Below are positions 36,901 through 44,502 of a stretch of DNA of 64,000 bases, in pieces. The stretch's first letter is position 1. Every line of letters begins with the position of its first letter. Under the pieces are notes generated by a model, which did not search any database, was not told the DNA's origin, and was given only the letters and a program-made list of their open reading frames with translations. Origin of the DNA: Salinisphaera sp040361255 (GTDB taxonomy: Bacteria > Pseudomonadota > Gammaproteobacteria > Nevskiales > Salinisphaeraceae); contig NZ_APNG01000003.1 of the NCBI RefSeq assembly GCF_040361255.1, forward strand, positions 62,001 to 126,000. The letters run 5' to 3'. The translations under genes and the position numbers were made by a program.

Positions 36901-36916
36901 AGGCTTTGATATATTG

Positions 36917-37621
36917 ATGTTAAAACCGTGGCTGTTAGAGCGAATCAAACGTGGCGAAGCCGTCTTATTTCTAGGTGCTGGCTCCACTTTTGGAGCTACT
37001 TCAAGCACTGGGGAAAGCCCGTTATCTGGCGATGCTCTGAAAGACCAGATATGTGACGAATTTCTGGGCGGCAGACTAAAGAATAAAAGCCTCGCAAAAG
37101 TCGCTGAGCTCGCAAAAAATGAGAGCAGTCTATTAGATGTTCAAAACTTTGTCGCAGCGAAGTTTTCCGCGCTTCGACCTTCAGAATTTCATAAAAAAGT
37201 TGCAAGCTTTCCCTGGAAAGGAATTGTCACGACCAACTACGATTTGGTAATAGAACGGGCATATCAAAATTCCACACCCAAGCCTGTCCAAGACCTGTTC
37301 CCTATCGTGAGAGGAGGCGAAAATTTTTCGGAGATAGTCCGAAATCCCAGAGCGTTGCCTTATCTAAAGCTGCACGGCTGCATAAGCGTGGCCAACGACG
37401 AACGGCTTCCACTCATTCTCGCGGAGGAAGAGTACGCTAAATATAAGAAATATAGAGAGCGGCTGTTTACTCATCTCAATGAATGGGCGAAAGACTACAC
37501 CATAGTTTTTTGCGGTTACGACATCGCTGACCCGCACATACAACAAATACTATTCGACATTGGTGATTCATCTGTAGAAAGAAAACAATACATCTACGTA
37601 CCCCTGATCTTGACGAAATAG
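36917..37621 (+). CDS. SIR2-domain N-terminal half of a SIR2-STAND-like defence protein (frameshifted)
   Basis: A 234-residue frame encoding a SIR2-like NADase domain. Visible motifs: VLFLGAGSTFGA (17-27), IVTTNYDLVIERA (103-115), YLKLHGCI with the catalytic histidine at 153, and FCGYDIADPHIQQILFDI (198-215). Such domains deplete NAD in antiphage systems. The frame ends at 37621, but in frame +1 the sequence PDLDEIEESYW.S.RVTP continues the SIR2 fold from 37603. Restoring one C in the CCCC run at 37601-37604 joins the two frames into a protein of about 1036 residues. The region is visibly AT-rich relative to nrdB. The ATG at 36917 is preferred to a TTG at 36914. Confidence 0.8.
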   Translation: MLKPWLLERIKRGEAVLFLGAGSTFGATSSTGESPLSGDALKDQICDEFLGGRLKNKSLAKVAELAKNESSLLDVQNFVAAKFSALRPSEFHKKVASFPWKGIVTTNYDLVIERAYQNSTPKPVQDLFPIVRGGENFSEIVRNPRALPYLKLHGCISVANDERLPLILAEEEYAKYKKYRERLFTHLNEWAKDYTIVFCGYDIADPHIQQILFDIGDSSVERKQYIYVPLILTK

Positions 37622-37818
37622 AAGAAAGTTATTGGCAATCACGTCGCGTCACCCCGGTAACTGCTAAATTTTCAGAATTTATCGCATATTTAGACACTGA
37701 AATACCCCGGGAGCAGCGTCTGCTAGCTAGTCTTTTAACAAACACTCAAGGTTCGCTAAATCGATGGGTTGTAGCCGGTACGCCTTCGGCACAGCTTGAA
37801 GCTGAACTGGCGAATAAT

Positions 37819-40026
37819 TTGGTGTTGGTCGACGCTGATATGGCGGCCGTCGGAATTATTCCGGCTGACTTTTATGCGGGTCAAGGCAATAATTGGAGCG
37901 CCATTGCAGGTAACTTAGACATAAAGAGGAGAATTACAGAGGATATTCTGATTAATATCCTCCTCCAACAAGCGGGGGACCAGGACTCTAGGGTCTTTCT
38001 TCTAAAGGGACACGCTGGAAGCGGGAAATCAGTCACCTTGAAAAGGTTTGCTTGGGAGCTCTCCCAAAAGCTTAATCAGTTAGTTATTTACGTACCAGCT
38101 GAAGGGCGCTTGACGCGTGATGTAGCCAGAGAGCTCTATGATTTGACCAAACAGCGTGTCACCTACGTATTCGATGATGCGATGAGGCGTAGCACCGATA
38201 TTGCAGCAGTATCGAAAGCAGCGAGAACCGAAAAGCTCCCAGTGACAGTTGTGATGGCCGCCCGGACCAACGAATGGAATATCGGGAGTGGCGAGCTTGA
38301 ATCGCTGGTTGATAACGAGTACGAGTTAAGAGACCTTAATCCGTCTGAGGTCTCCGAGCTATTGGCGAAGCTCGAAGAACATGACTGTCTTGGGCACTTG
38401 AAAGACGTGCCGGACGAAAAGCGTAGAGAATTCTTTGTGCTTACTGCAGAGTACCAGCTTTTAGTGGCGCTGCACGAAGCTACAATGGGTCGCCCGTTCG
38501 AAGATATCGTCTTAGACGAATTCAGAAATGTTCGTCCAGAAGGTGCTAAAGCTCTCTATTTGGATGTTTGTACTTTGCACCGTTTTGATGTCGGTCTTAG
38601 GGCTGGCTTGCTTTCGAGAATCTCGGGTATATCGATTGAGAGGTTTGAGAAGGATTTTTTCAAGCCGCTGGAGCATCTTGTCTCCACATACTTTGATTCG
38701 TCATCGAGAGATTACGCTTATAGGTCGCGTCACCCGGTTATAGCGGATGTGATATTCAAGAATTTATTTGAGACTCAAGCCGATCGGGCGACGCAAATCG
38801 AACGAGTCATCAGTTTTATGAACGTGGACTACGAATCAGATTCGCGCGCGTTTGAGCAGATGATACGCGGGAAACACTTAGCGACGCTTTTCTCTGATCG
38901 CCAATTCGCTGACCGGATATTTTCAGCCGCTATGGACAGCTCTGCTAATCTTTCCCACGTTGAGCACCAGCGAGCAGTTTTTGAACTGAACCATGTCGCC
39001 GGGAATTTGGATGCCGCTTTATCAGCTATCGAGCGCGCTTTAAGCGCTGGTTCAGGGTCGCAGTTTTCGATACTTCATACAAAAGCTCTCGTCCTCCGAA
39101 AGAAGGCGCTAAACGCCTCGGAAGGATTAGGAAAAGATGCTTTTAGACAGGAGGCGAGAAGGATATTAGAGCGCCAAGCGAAGACGTCTCATACGTCACA
39201 TGCATTACACTCCATTGGTCAACTTTTAATTGACGAGCTTCGTGAAGCGCTGATAAAGGTAGAAGACCCGAATTCGGCGCTTGTTGATCGGGCCGTGGCC
39301 TCGTTATCGAAGCAGTTGGAAAAAGTGGTTAGCGACGGCCACAGTAAATTTCCGGCAGACTCCCACATGCTCACTTTAGAAGCGTCTTTCGCTCAATTGC
39401 TAGAGCAAGAACCAAGATTTATAACTGCTTTAGAAAATGCGTTTGCGCACAGTCCGGGCGATGGTTTGATAGCTGTCAGGCTTGCTAAAGCTCAAGTCAA
39501 AGCTGGCGTACCAGCTGACGCATTATCAACTTTGGCTCAATGCATTGAAAGAAATCCAGCCGATAAGCGCGCGCGCTACGAATACGCGAGGCAGCTAATT
39601 CGCACTAAGCAGCCTGACAATAAAGCCGTCATACGTCACCTGCGGGCAAGTTTCTCCGAAGGTGATACTAATTATGCAGCGCAATTCTGGTGTGCTCGCC
39701 ATTACTTTCTCTATGATGATCGCTCGCGTGCAAAAGAATTGTTTCAAAAGCTAGAAAAGGCACGCGTTCCGCCGGCTGTCCGAAATCGCGTGCAAGGTTT
39801 CGCTAGGAATTATTCGGGCGAGCTCGAGAGTTTTGTCGGTCATATTTCGCGGCTAGAGGATGGCTTCTGTTTTATTCAACTGGAAACCATTCAAGAGTCG
39901 GTTTTCGCTCATTACACACAATTTAGCGGTGATCAGTGGGGTAAACTCAGAGTTGGAAACGAAGTCAGTTGTTATCTTGGATTTAGTTTTAGAGGTCCTG
40001 TCGCGACCGAAGTCCGAGCAAATTAG
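37819..40026 (+). CDS. P-loop NTPase / helical-repeat C-terminal half of the SIR2 gene
   Basis: The open frame extends back to 37567; 37819 is only the first usable start (TTG), so this is better seen as the continuation of the upstream SIR2 frame. The Walker A motif LLKGHAGSGKSVTLKRF is at residues about 61-77 and a Walker B-like VTYVFDDAM at 113-121, as in STAND NTPases. A long helical region follows (about 330-660) with TPR-like pairs, for example AALSAIERALSAGSGSQ and ALSTLAQCIERNPADKRARYEYARQLI. The last 65 residues (GHISRLEDGFCFI...SVFAHYTQFSGDQWGKLRVGNEV) resemble a cold-shock/OB fold. The overall plan resembles SIR2-containing Avs-type proteins. Whether a product is made is uncertain. 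Confidence 0.75.
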   Translation: MVLVDADMAAVGIIPADFYAGQGNNWSAIAGNLDIKRRITEDILINILLQQAGDQDSRVFLLKGHAGSGKSVTLKRFAWELSQKLNQLVIYVPAEGRLTRDVARELYDLTKQRVTYVFDDAMRRSTDIAAVSKAARTEKLPVTVVMAARTNEWNIGSGELESLVDNEYELRDLNPSEVSELLAKLEEHDCLGHLKDVPDEKRREFFVLTAEYQLLVALHEATMGRPFEDIVLDEFRNVRPEGAKALYLDVCTLHRFDVGLRAGLLSRISGISIERFEKDFFKPLEHLVSTYFDSSSRDYAYRSRHPVIADVIFKNLFETQADRATQIERVISFMNVDYESDSRAFEQMIRGKHLATLFSDRQFADRIFSAAMDSSANLSHVEHQRAVFELNHVAGNLDAALSAIERALSAGSGSQFSILHTKALVLRKKALNASEGLGKDAFRQEARRILERQAKTSHTSHALHSIGQLLIDELREALIKVEDPNSALVDRAVASLSKQLEKVVSDGHSKFPADSHMLTLEASFAQLLEQEPRFITALENAFAHSPGDGLIAVRLAKAQVKAGVPADALSTLAQCIERNPADKRARYEYARQLIRTKQPDNKAVIRHLRASFSEGDTNYAAQFWCARHYFLYDDRSRAKELFQKLEKARVPPAVRNRVQGFARNYSGELESFVGHISRLEDGFCFIQLETIQESVFAHYTQFSGDQWGKLRVGNEVSCYLGFSFRGPVATEVRAN

Positions 40027-40131
40027 CTGTCAACGACCATCCCCTGCTATTGAGTAGCAGCCCGATCTAGCAAGCAGCCGGCGGAGCGCCGGGGTCAGGT
40101 TGAGCTAGCCCGGCTCCCACGGACAAGTACA

Positions 40132-40210
40132 TCAAGCCACAGCTTGATGCGACTCTTCCACTTCTAGCGGTGTTCGATACCCCAGCGTCTGATGGAGCCG
40201 CTGGCATAGC
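40132..40210 (-). pseudogene. IS3-family transposase OrfB remnant (C-terminus)
   Basis: Read on the minus strand, the frame gives CQRLHQTLGYRTPLEVEESHQ and a stop at 40132. RLHQTLGYRTP is the conserved end of IS3-group OrfB integrases. Only about 25 residues remain, with no terminal inverted repeats recognised. It abuts the 18-base tandem repeat. Confidence 0.7.
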
Positions 40211-40294
40211 GAGTGGCGGGGTCTAGCGAGTGGCGGGGTCATAGCGAGTGGCGGGGTCATAGCGAGTGGCGGGGTCATAGCGAGTGGCGGGGTC
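40206..40294 (+). repeat. Five-copy 18-base tandem repeat
   Basis: Unit ATAGCGAGTGGCGGGGTC repeated five times (40206, 40224, 40241, 40259, 40277); the second copy lacks its first A. The last unit runs straight into the RAYT left-end repeat, sharing its GGGGTC. Copies are otherwise identical, which suggests recent slippage expansion. Confidence 0.92.
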
Positions 40295-40372
40295 AGGTCT
40301 TGCATCGTGCATCTGGGTGGTTAAACTCAGCGTCAACCCGCAACAGTAAGCCCGCTATGGCCCGTCCGACCA
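40289..40372 (+). pseudogene. Truncated RAYT 5' end (remnant A)
   Basis: The 24-base repeat at 40289-40312 is followed, after the same 44-base spacing as in the intact copy at 44503, by an ATG (40357) and MARPTIPRFQ before a stop. Similarity to the intact RAYT upstream region (GGTTAAACTCA, CCGCAACAG) runs through the ATGGCCCGTCC start and then ends. It is a 5' fragment of the same element. Confidence 0.75.
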
Positions 40373-40413
40373 TACCCCGGTTTCAGTAGCGTTTCGATCC
40401 AGAGTCCCAGGGT

Positions 40414-40530
40414 TTAAATGGCCGCCTCTGCGGCCATTTGCGCAGCGTAGTCAGCGGGCGTCAGCCCGCTGAGTTCTTTCTTCGGTCGTTCTTCGTTGTA
40501 CTCCCGATGCCAGCCTCGGATGATCGTAGT
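40414..40530 (-). pseudogene. Second IS3-family OrfB remnant (C-terminus)
   Basis: On the minus strand the frame reads IIRGWHREYNEERPKKELSG, then LTPADYAAQMAAEAAI and a stop at 40414. WHREYNEERPK..L.GLTPA.YA is the conserved C-terminal end of IS3-group OrfB integrases. It is of a different subgroup from the remnant at 40132, so at least two IS elements have decayed here. Confidence 0.75.
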
Positions 40531-40558
40531 GGCGTGAGCGAGGCTCACGCGGAGCGCC

Positions 40559-40582
40559 GGGGTCAGGTCTTGCATTGTGCAT
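40559..40582 (+). repeat. RAYT left-end repeat upstream of the NERD gene
   Basis: A copy of the 24-base repeat (GGGGTCAGGTCTTGCAT then TGTGCAT), identical to the one at 44435-44458. It is preceded by GCGGAGCGCC, which also precedes GGGGTCAGGT at 40081-40100. Here no RAYT start follows; instead the NERD gene begins 53 bases later. Confidence 0.8.
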
Positions 40583-40635
40583 TTTGAGTGCCGGCCTGTT
40601 AACTTGGATGCAAGAGCAAACTGACCGGCGCAGTT

Positions 40636-41544
40636 ATGAATCCCTACGCGTTTCTCTTTGGGTTGGTGCCGTTAGTGGCGTTCGCGCCCATGCTTGTAGC
40701 GGCTTGGGTTAGAGACCGATATACGGAACGAACGATAAGACAGCGAGGATTGAAGCATCCTTTTACGCGCGGTCTGCGTCGGCCGCCTGGCTATTCTCTT
40801 TCTGTTCAGATCCCCGAGCTTCAGATGGAAGCCGTATCGAGGATGTTCTTTGCGGTCGTAATCGGTACCACGATCACGGTGGTTGCACCCATAGCGCTTG
40901 GTATTTTCGGGGTGCCGGGCTGGGTCGGGATATTAGTCGGCATCGCTGGTGCTTTCGGTTGGGGATGCGTTGAGGCGGGCCGCTTCATTCGGCTACTTGC
41001 GCTCATCCGCCGCAAGCGATTGGGTTGGGAAGGCGAGCTTGCGACAGGCGAACAACTTAATCAGCTTTATGCCCATGGCTACGATATTTTTCATGATCTT
41101 GATGGCGGGCGTTTCAATATCGATCACGTAGCCGTTGGGCCCGCGGGCGTTTTCGCGATCGAGACCAAGGCACGGGTTAAAAGCCAAGGCGTCGAGAAAG
41201 AAGAGTATTGGCGCGCGGATTTTGACGGGCGGCAGATCGACTTCGCCGGTTATCGGACCGCCGCTCCGCTTAAACAGGCGCAACGGAACGCGGAATGGCT
41301 TAGCCGCCAACTTACGTCAGCTATAGGAGAGGCGGTAGCCGTGCAGCCCGTAGTGGCGTTACCAGGGTGGTACGTCAACCGGTCCGGAAAATCGGATATT
41401 CGTGTTGTTAACCCAATCGAATTCGGGAAGATGATCCGCGGCTCGCGCGCGAGGCCTTTAGATTCGTCGATGATTCAACGAATCGCGCATCAGCTCGACG
41501 CGTTATGTCGTGACGTAGCTAAGGACAAGCAGGTGGTTCGGTAG
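40636..41544 (+). CDS. NERD-domain membrane protein
   Basis: A 302-residue protein with two hydrophobic stretches at the N-terminal side (about 3-22 and 70-112) and a nuclease-related (NERD) domain from about 129. The PD-(D/E)XK-like pattern is visible: GWEGELATGEQLNQLYAHGYDIFHDL, then NIDHVAVGPAGVFAIETKA with the ExK pair. NERD domains occur in defence and DNA-processing proteins, but the activity of most is unproven. It lies between a RAYT left-end repeat and RAYT copy 1, amid IS remnants. The ribosome site is weak. Base composition is nearer to the host than the SIR2 gene. Confidence 0.82.
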   Translation: MNPYAFLFGLVPLVAFAPMLVAAWVRDRYTERTIRQRGLKHPFTRGLRRPPGYSLSVQIPELQMEAVSRMFFAVVIGTTITVVAPIALGIFGVPGWVGILVGIAGAFGWGCVEAGRFIRLLALIRRKRLGWEGELATGEQLNQLYAHGYDIFHDLDGGRFNIDHVAVGPAGVFAIETKARVKSQGVEKEEYWRADFDGRQIDFAGYRTAAPLKQAQRNAEWLSRQLTSAIGEAVAVQPVVALPGWYVNRSGKSDIRVVNPIEFGKMIRGSRARPLDSSMIQRIAHQLDALCRDVAKDKQVVR

Positions 41545-41582
41545 GCCTCTAGCTTGCATGAACGCCTAAGGAGCATTCACGG

Positions 41583-42431
41583 ATGGCCCGACCGCTACGC
41601 TTGGAATTCGCCGGCGCGCTCTATCACGTCACCGCCCGCGGCGATCGCAAGGAAGCGATCTACGAGGACGATGAAGATCGTGAGGCGTTTCTCGGTGTGC
41701 TTGCCGATGTGGCTGATCGCTTCAACTGGCTGGTGCACGCCTACTGCGAGATGACTAACCACTATCACCTGCTGATCGAAACGCCGGACGGCAATCTGTC
41801 GAAGGGTATGCGGCAGCTGAATGGGGTGTATACGCAGTACAGCAACCGCCGACATGGCCGTGTGGGCCATCTGTTTCAGGGGCGTTATAAGGCGATTCTC
41901 GTGCAGAAGGAATCGTATTTGCTGGAAGTGGCGCGTTATATCGTGCTCAACCCGGTTCGGGCTCAGATGGTACGCAGTGCGGGCGACTGGCCGTGGAGCA
42001 GTTATCGCGCCACTGCGGGGCGTGCGGGCGTGCCACGTTTTTTGACGACGGATTGGATTCTGTCAGCGTTTGGCGATCGTCTAAAAGAATCGCAGCTTGC
42101 CTATCGAGGGTTTGTAAGTGAGGGGCGTGGTCAGCCGGCGCCGTGGGCTGATTTAGCCAACCAGGTGCTGTTGGGCGACGATGCGTTCGTTGAAGACATG
42201 CGTTCCAAGCTCGAACAATCGAACCGAACGCTAGCCGAGGTGCCACGTGCACAGCGCCTCGGTCGTGCCAAGCCCTTGGCTGACTATGCTGCCCAGAGCT
42301 ATACGCGGAACGATGCGATCGTTGCGGCCTTCAGATCCGGTGGTTACAGCATGGCCGAGATTGGGGCGTATTTCGGCGTGCATTATTCGACGGTGAGCCG
42401 CGTCGTTCGTGCAGCTGAACGCGTATCGTAA
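41583..42431 (+). CDS. REP-associated tyrosine transposase (RAYT), copy 1
   Basis: A 282-residue Y1 (HUH) transposase of the RAYT group, relatives of IS200/IS605 TnpA that move or spread REP sequences. The start MARPLRLEFAGALYHVTARGD, the HUH pair in MTNHYHLLIETPDGNLSKGMRQLNGVYTQYSNRRHGRVGHLFQGRYKAILV, and VVLNPVRA-type motifs are present; the catalytic tyrosine is probably in the NGVYTQYSNRR segment. The C-terminus (YSMAEIGAYFGVHYSTVSRVVRAAERVS) is a helix-turn-helix. An AAGGAG ribosome site precedes the ATG, unlike copy 2, so its 5' flank differs. About nine in ten residues match copy 2. Confidence 0.9.
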   Translation: MARPLRLEFAGALYHVTARGDRKEAIYEDDEDREAFLGVLADVADRFNWLVHAYCEMTNHYHLLIETPDGNLSKGMRQLNGVYTQYSNRRHGRVGHLFQGRYKAILVQKESYLLEVARYIVLNPVRAQMVRSAGDWPWSSYRATAGRAGVPRFLTTDWILSAFGDRLKESQLAYRGFVSEGRGQPAPWADLANQVLLGDDAFVEDMRSKLEQSNRTLAEVPRAQRLGRAKPLADYAAQSYTRNDAIVAAFRSGGYSMAEIGAYFGVHYSTVSRVVRAAERVS

Positions 42432-42617
42432 CTGAACGAGTTGTCGAGGATTTCCCAATAGAGGCTTCAAGTACGTAGCAGCTGCAAGCGGCTAGCACTT
42501 GGGCGTGTCGCGTTTTTTACGATAGGAAGTCTTCCAGGCACCTGGTGCGAGATCAGCGCATTAAGGGGTGGCGATGCCTAGCGCGTGGGCAGGGACGGAT
42601 CGTGTTCTGACAAATGA

Positions 42618-42701
42618 TTAATCGTGGCGCGAAGCGGAGATAGCCATATAGCTGAAAAAGCCGCCAACCGCGATAACGAGCAAGCCCATGAAAATGTCCA
42701 T
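42618..42701 (-). CDS. Very small membrane protein
   Basis: A 27-residue frame, MDIFMGLLVIAVGGFFSYMA followed by ISASRHD, made of one hydrophobic helix and a polar tail. The ATG follows the stop of the upstream small gene by two bases and has GAGG eleven bases before it. No function is known to me. The tight coupling to the 75-residue membrane protein suggests that both are real, but such short frames are hard to prove. Confidence 0.45.
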   Translation of the reverse strand: MDIFMGLLVIAVGGFFSYMAISASRHD

Positions 42702-42703
42702 CG

Positions 42704-42931
42704 CTATAAATCCTCGAGTTGATCGATGCGGCGTTCGATTTGCTGGTGTAATCCGCGAATTCCTGCTGCAAAAGATACCAACGCCACGACACCGCCGACC
42801 AACACAGGCCATGGGGCCACATCAAAATGGCTCAGTAGCCAGCCGACCAGGCTGATCGTCAATGCCGCAAGTATCCCGAGCCAGAACTTGAGATACGCAA
42901 TCTGTTCGCGAACGCGCTCGCTTTTCGACAT
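42704..42931 (-). CDS. Small two-helix membrane protein
   Basis: A 75-residue product from the ATG at 42931: MSKSERVREQIAYLKFWLGILAALTISLVGWLLSHF, then a second helix PWPVLVGGVVALVSFAAGI and a charged tail RGLHQQIERRIDQLEDL. The longer frame to 43045 adds unlikely residues. Two helices with a coiled-coil-like tail. I do not recognise the family with certainty. It is followed at two bases by the 27-residue protein; both lie between RAYT copy 1 and the MetE-like gene. Confidence 0.6.
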   Translation of the reverse strand: MSKSERVREQIAYLKFWLGILAALTISLVGWLLSHFDVAPWPVLVGGVVALVSFAAGIRGLHQQIERRIDQLEDL

Positions 42932-43059
42932 GAATCGATGATACCTGCTTCGTCTCGGTCGATCATCTCGTGCCAGTAAGTAGCCAAACTGCATTTCAAA
43001 ATGCCATGCGCTACACATGGGCCGTTGTGGCCCAAGCCCCTGCACGCCGAAAGGACGAG

Positions 43060-43180
43060 GTCACTTCGACCTATTTCGCAGTCATCTACGTCGCGATATT
43101 GCTGCCGGTGGTCGGCCTGGGCGCTACTGCTATGTTGGCCGCCCGAACCGACGGGCAGCCTGCGCGGCAACACGCGGTTC
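43060..43180 (+). pseudogene. Possible major facilitator transporter remnant
   Basis: In one plus-strand frame the stretch STYFAVIYVAILLPVVGLGA resembles a late helix of major facilitator transporters (pattern tYF.v.Y...slPv.gvG). Nothing on either side extends the match, so it would be a short decayed fragment. The rest of 42932-43241 shows no gene. Weak assignment. Confidence 0.3.
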
Positions 43181-43241
43181 GCTACGTCGTTAAGGTGGCG
43201 TGTTTACACGACTACCTTGGCTGGCGGAGCGCCGCCGGCCC

Positions 43242-44423
43242 TCAGCCCCAGATACGCTTCGAAGCGATCGCGGCGCCTTCGGTCAGCGAGCCGAGCTTGG
43301 CCCAGGCCACATCCGGTGCCACGAATTCATAGCTGGCGAAGGTGCCGAAACCACAGTCCGTGCCGGCGATGACGCGCTCGCGATCGCCCACGGCGTCCAC
43401 CGCAGCACAGATACGGTTGGCGACGACCTGCGGGTGTTCGAGGTAGTTGGTGGTTACGTCGATCACGCCCGGCAGCAGCAGCATGCCCGCCGGTAGCGGA
43501 TGCTGCTTGAAGGCGACGGTTTCGTGTTCGTGGCGGGGATTGCCGAGCGGGATGCTCAACGCGCCCACGTTGGCGCGATAGAGAATCGGCAACAATTCGT
43601 CGACCGGCACGTCGTCCTGGTGCGGGCCCTGCCAGTTGCCCCAGCACACGTGCAGGCGCACCTTCTCGGGCGGGATGTCCGCCAGCGCGAGGTTGATCGC
43701 TTCTACATGCAGTTCGACGCGTTCGAGGAAGGTGCCGAGCGGCGCGTCGCCAAACATCACCACGCGTTCCATGGCCAGGTCCGGTGCATCGAGCTGCAGC
43801 AGGTGGCCGCAGGCGACGATGGCGTCGTATTCCTTTTTCATCTCTTTAGCGACGGCGAGCACGTAGTCGCGATCGGTGCGATACGCCGGGTTGTGCTCGC
43901 CGCGCAGCATGGTGGTGGTCACCACGCCGGGGGACGCCGCCGTCATGAAGGTTTCGGCCGGTTTCGGATGATTGGCCAGGCCGCGCTCGAAGGCATCCAG
44001 CTCGGCGGTGACACCCGCCAGCGAGTCCTCGTAGTGGACGGCCTGCTGGGCTTCGGCCGTATCCCACACCCGGGCCAGATCCTCGGCCACGCCGATCTGG
44101 CGCGCCATATGGTCGGCATAGCCGGGAAAGCGCTGCATATCGAGCACGGTCTTGCGCCGCTGCTCGCCGCCGAAGCCGCTCATGCGTTCGACCACGTAAG
44201 TGGAAAAACCGACGCGCGGCGCTTCGCCGTCGTTGATGACATCCAGTCCGGCATCGATCTGACCCTTGACCGCCCGGGCCACGCCGTCGTCGATATGGCG
44301 TGCCAAGGCATTGGCGTCGACCGGCTTGCCTTTTTCCTGCTTGACCAGCAGTTCCGACAGCTCGCGCGGACGCGGCAGGCTGCCGGTATGGGTAGTCAAG
44401 ATTCGATCGCGGCTGTGTTGCAT
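43242..44423 (-). CDS. Cobalamin-independent methionine synthase-like protein (MetE C-terminal domain family)
   Basis: A 393-residue protein of the UROD/MetE-like family with only the C-terminal MetE barrel. It starts ILTTHTGSLPRPRELSELL, with GLDVINDGEAPRVGFSTYVVERM, LHVCWGNWQGPHQDDVP and the zinc-site cysteine in GTDCGFGTFASYEFVAP. Such short MetE-like proteins include alkylthiol transferases such as epoxyalkane:coenzyme M transferase, and uncharacterised methionine synthases; I cannot tell which. A RAYT left-end repeat begins 12 bases before its ATG, so the native promoter may have been replaced. Confidence 0.85.
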   Translation of the reverse strand: MQHSRDRILTTHTGSLPRPRELSELLVKQEKGKPVDANALARHIDDGVARAVKGQIDAGLDVINDGEAPRVGFSTYVVERMSGFGGEQRRKTVLDMQRFPGYADHMARQIGVAEDLARVWDTAEAQQAVHYEDSLAGVTAELDAFERGLANHPKPAETFMTAASPGVVTTTMLRGEHNPAYRTDRDYVLAVAKEMKKEYDAIVACGHLLQLDAPDLAMERVVMFGDAPLGTFLERVELHVEAINLALADIPPEKVRLHVCWGNWQGPHQDDVPVDELLPILYRANVGALSIPLGNPRHEHETVAFKQHPLPAGMLLLPGVIDVTTNYLEHPQVVANRICAAVDAVGDRERVIAGTDCGFGTFASYEFVAPDVAWAKLGSLTEGAAIASKRIWG

Positions 44424-44434
44424 GGAGCAGTAAT

Positions 44435-44458
44435 GGGGTCAGGTCTTGCATTGTGCAT
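44435..44458 (+). repeat. RAYT left-end repeat upstream of RAYT copy 2
   Basis: GGGGTCAGGTCTTGCAT followed by TGTGCAT, 44 bases before the RAYT start at 44503. This is the intact arrangement against which the truncated copies at 40289 and 47635 can be compared. Its TGCA-N3-TGCA core is a small palindrome. Confidence 0.85.
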
Positions 44459-44502
44459 AGGCGCGGTTAAACTCAACATCAAACCGCAACAGTTGATCCG
44501 CC

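Noticed and set aside
37567..37621. Programmed ribosomal frameshift in the SIR2 gene
   Set aside because: The CCCC run is not a standard -1 slippery heptamer, and I see no strong downstream structure. A one-base deletion is simpler, though it is not excluded.
40206..40294. Possible CRISPR array
   Set aside because: Units are directly contiguous with no unique spacers and are not palindromic; no cas genes are in the window. It is a simple tandem repeat.
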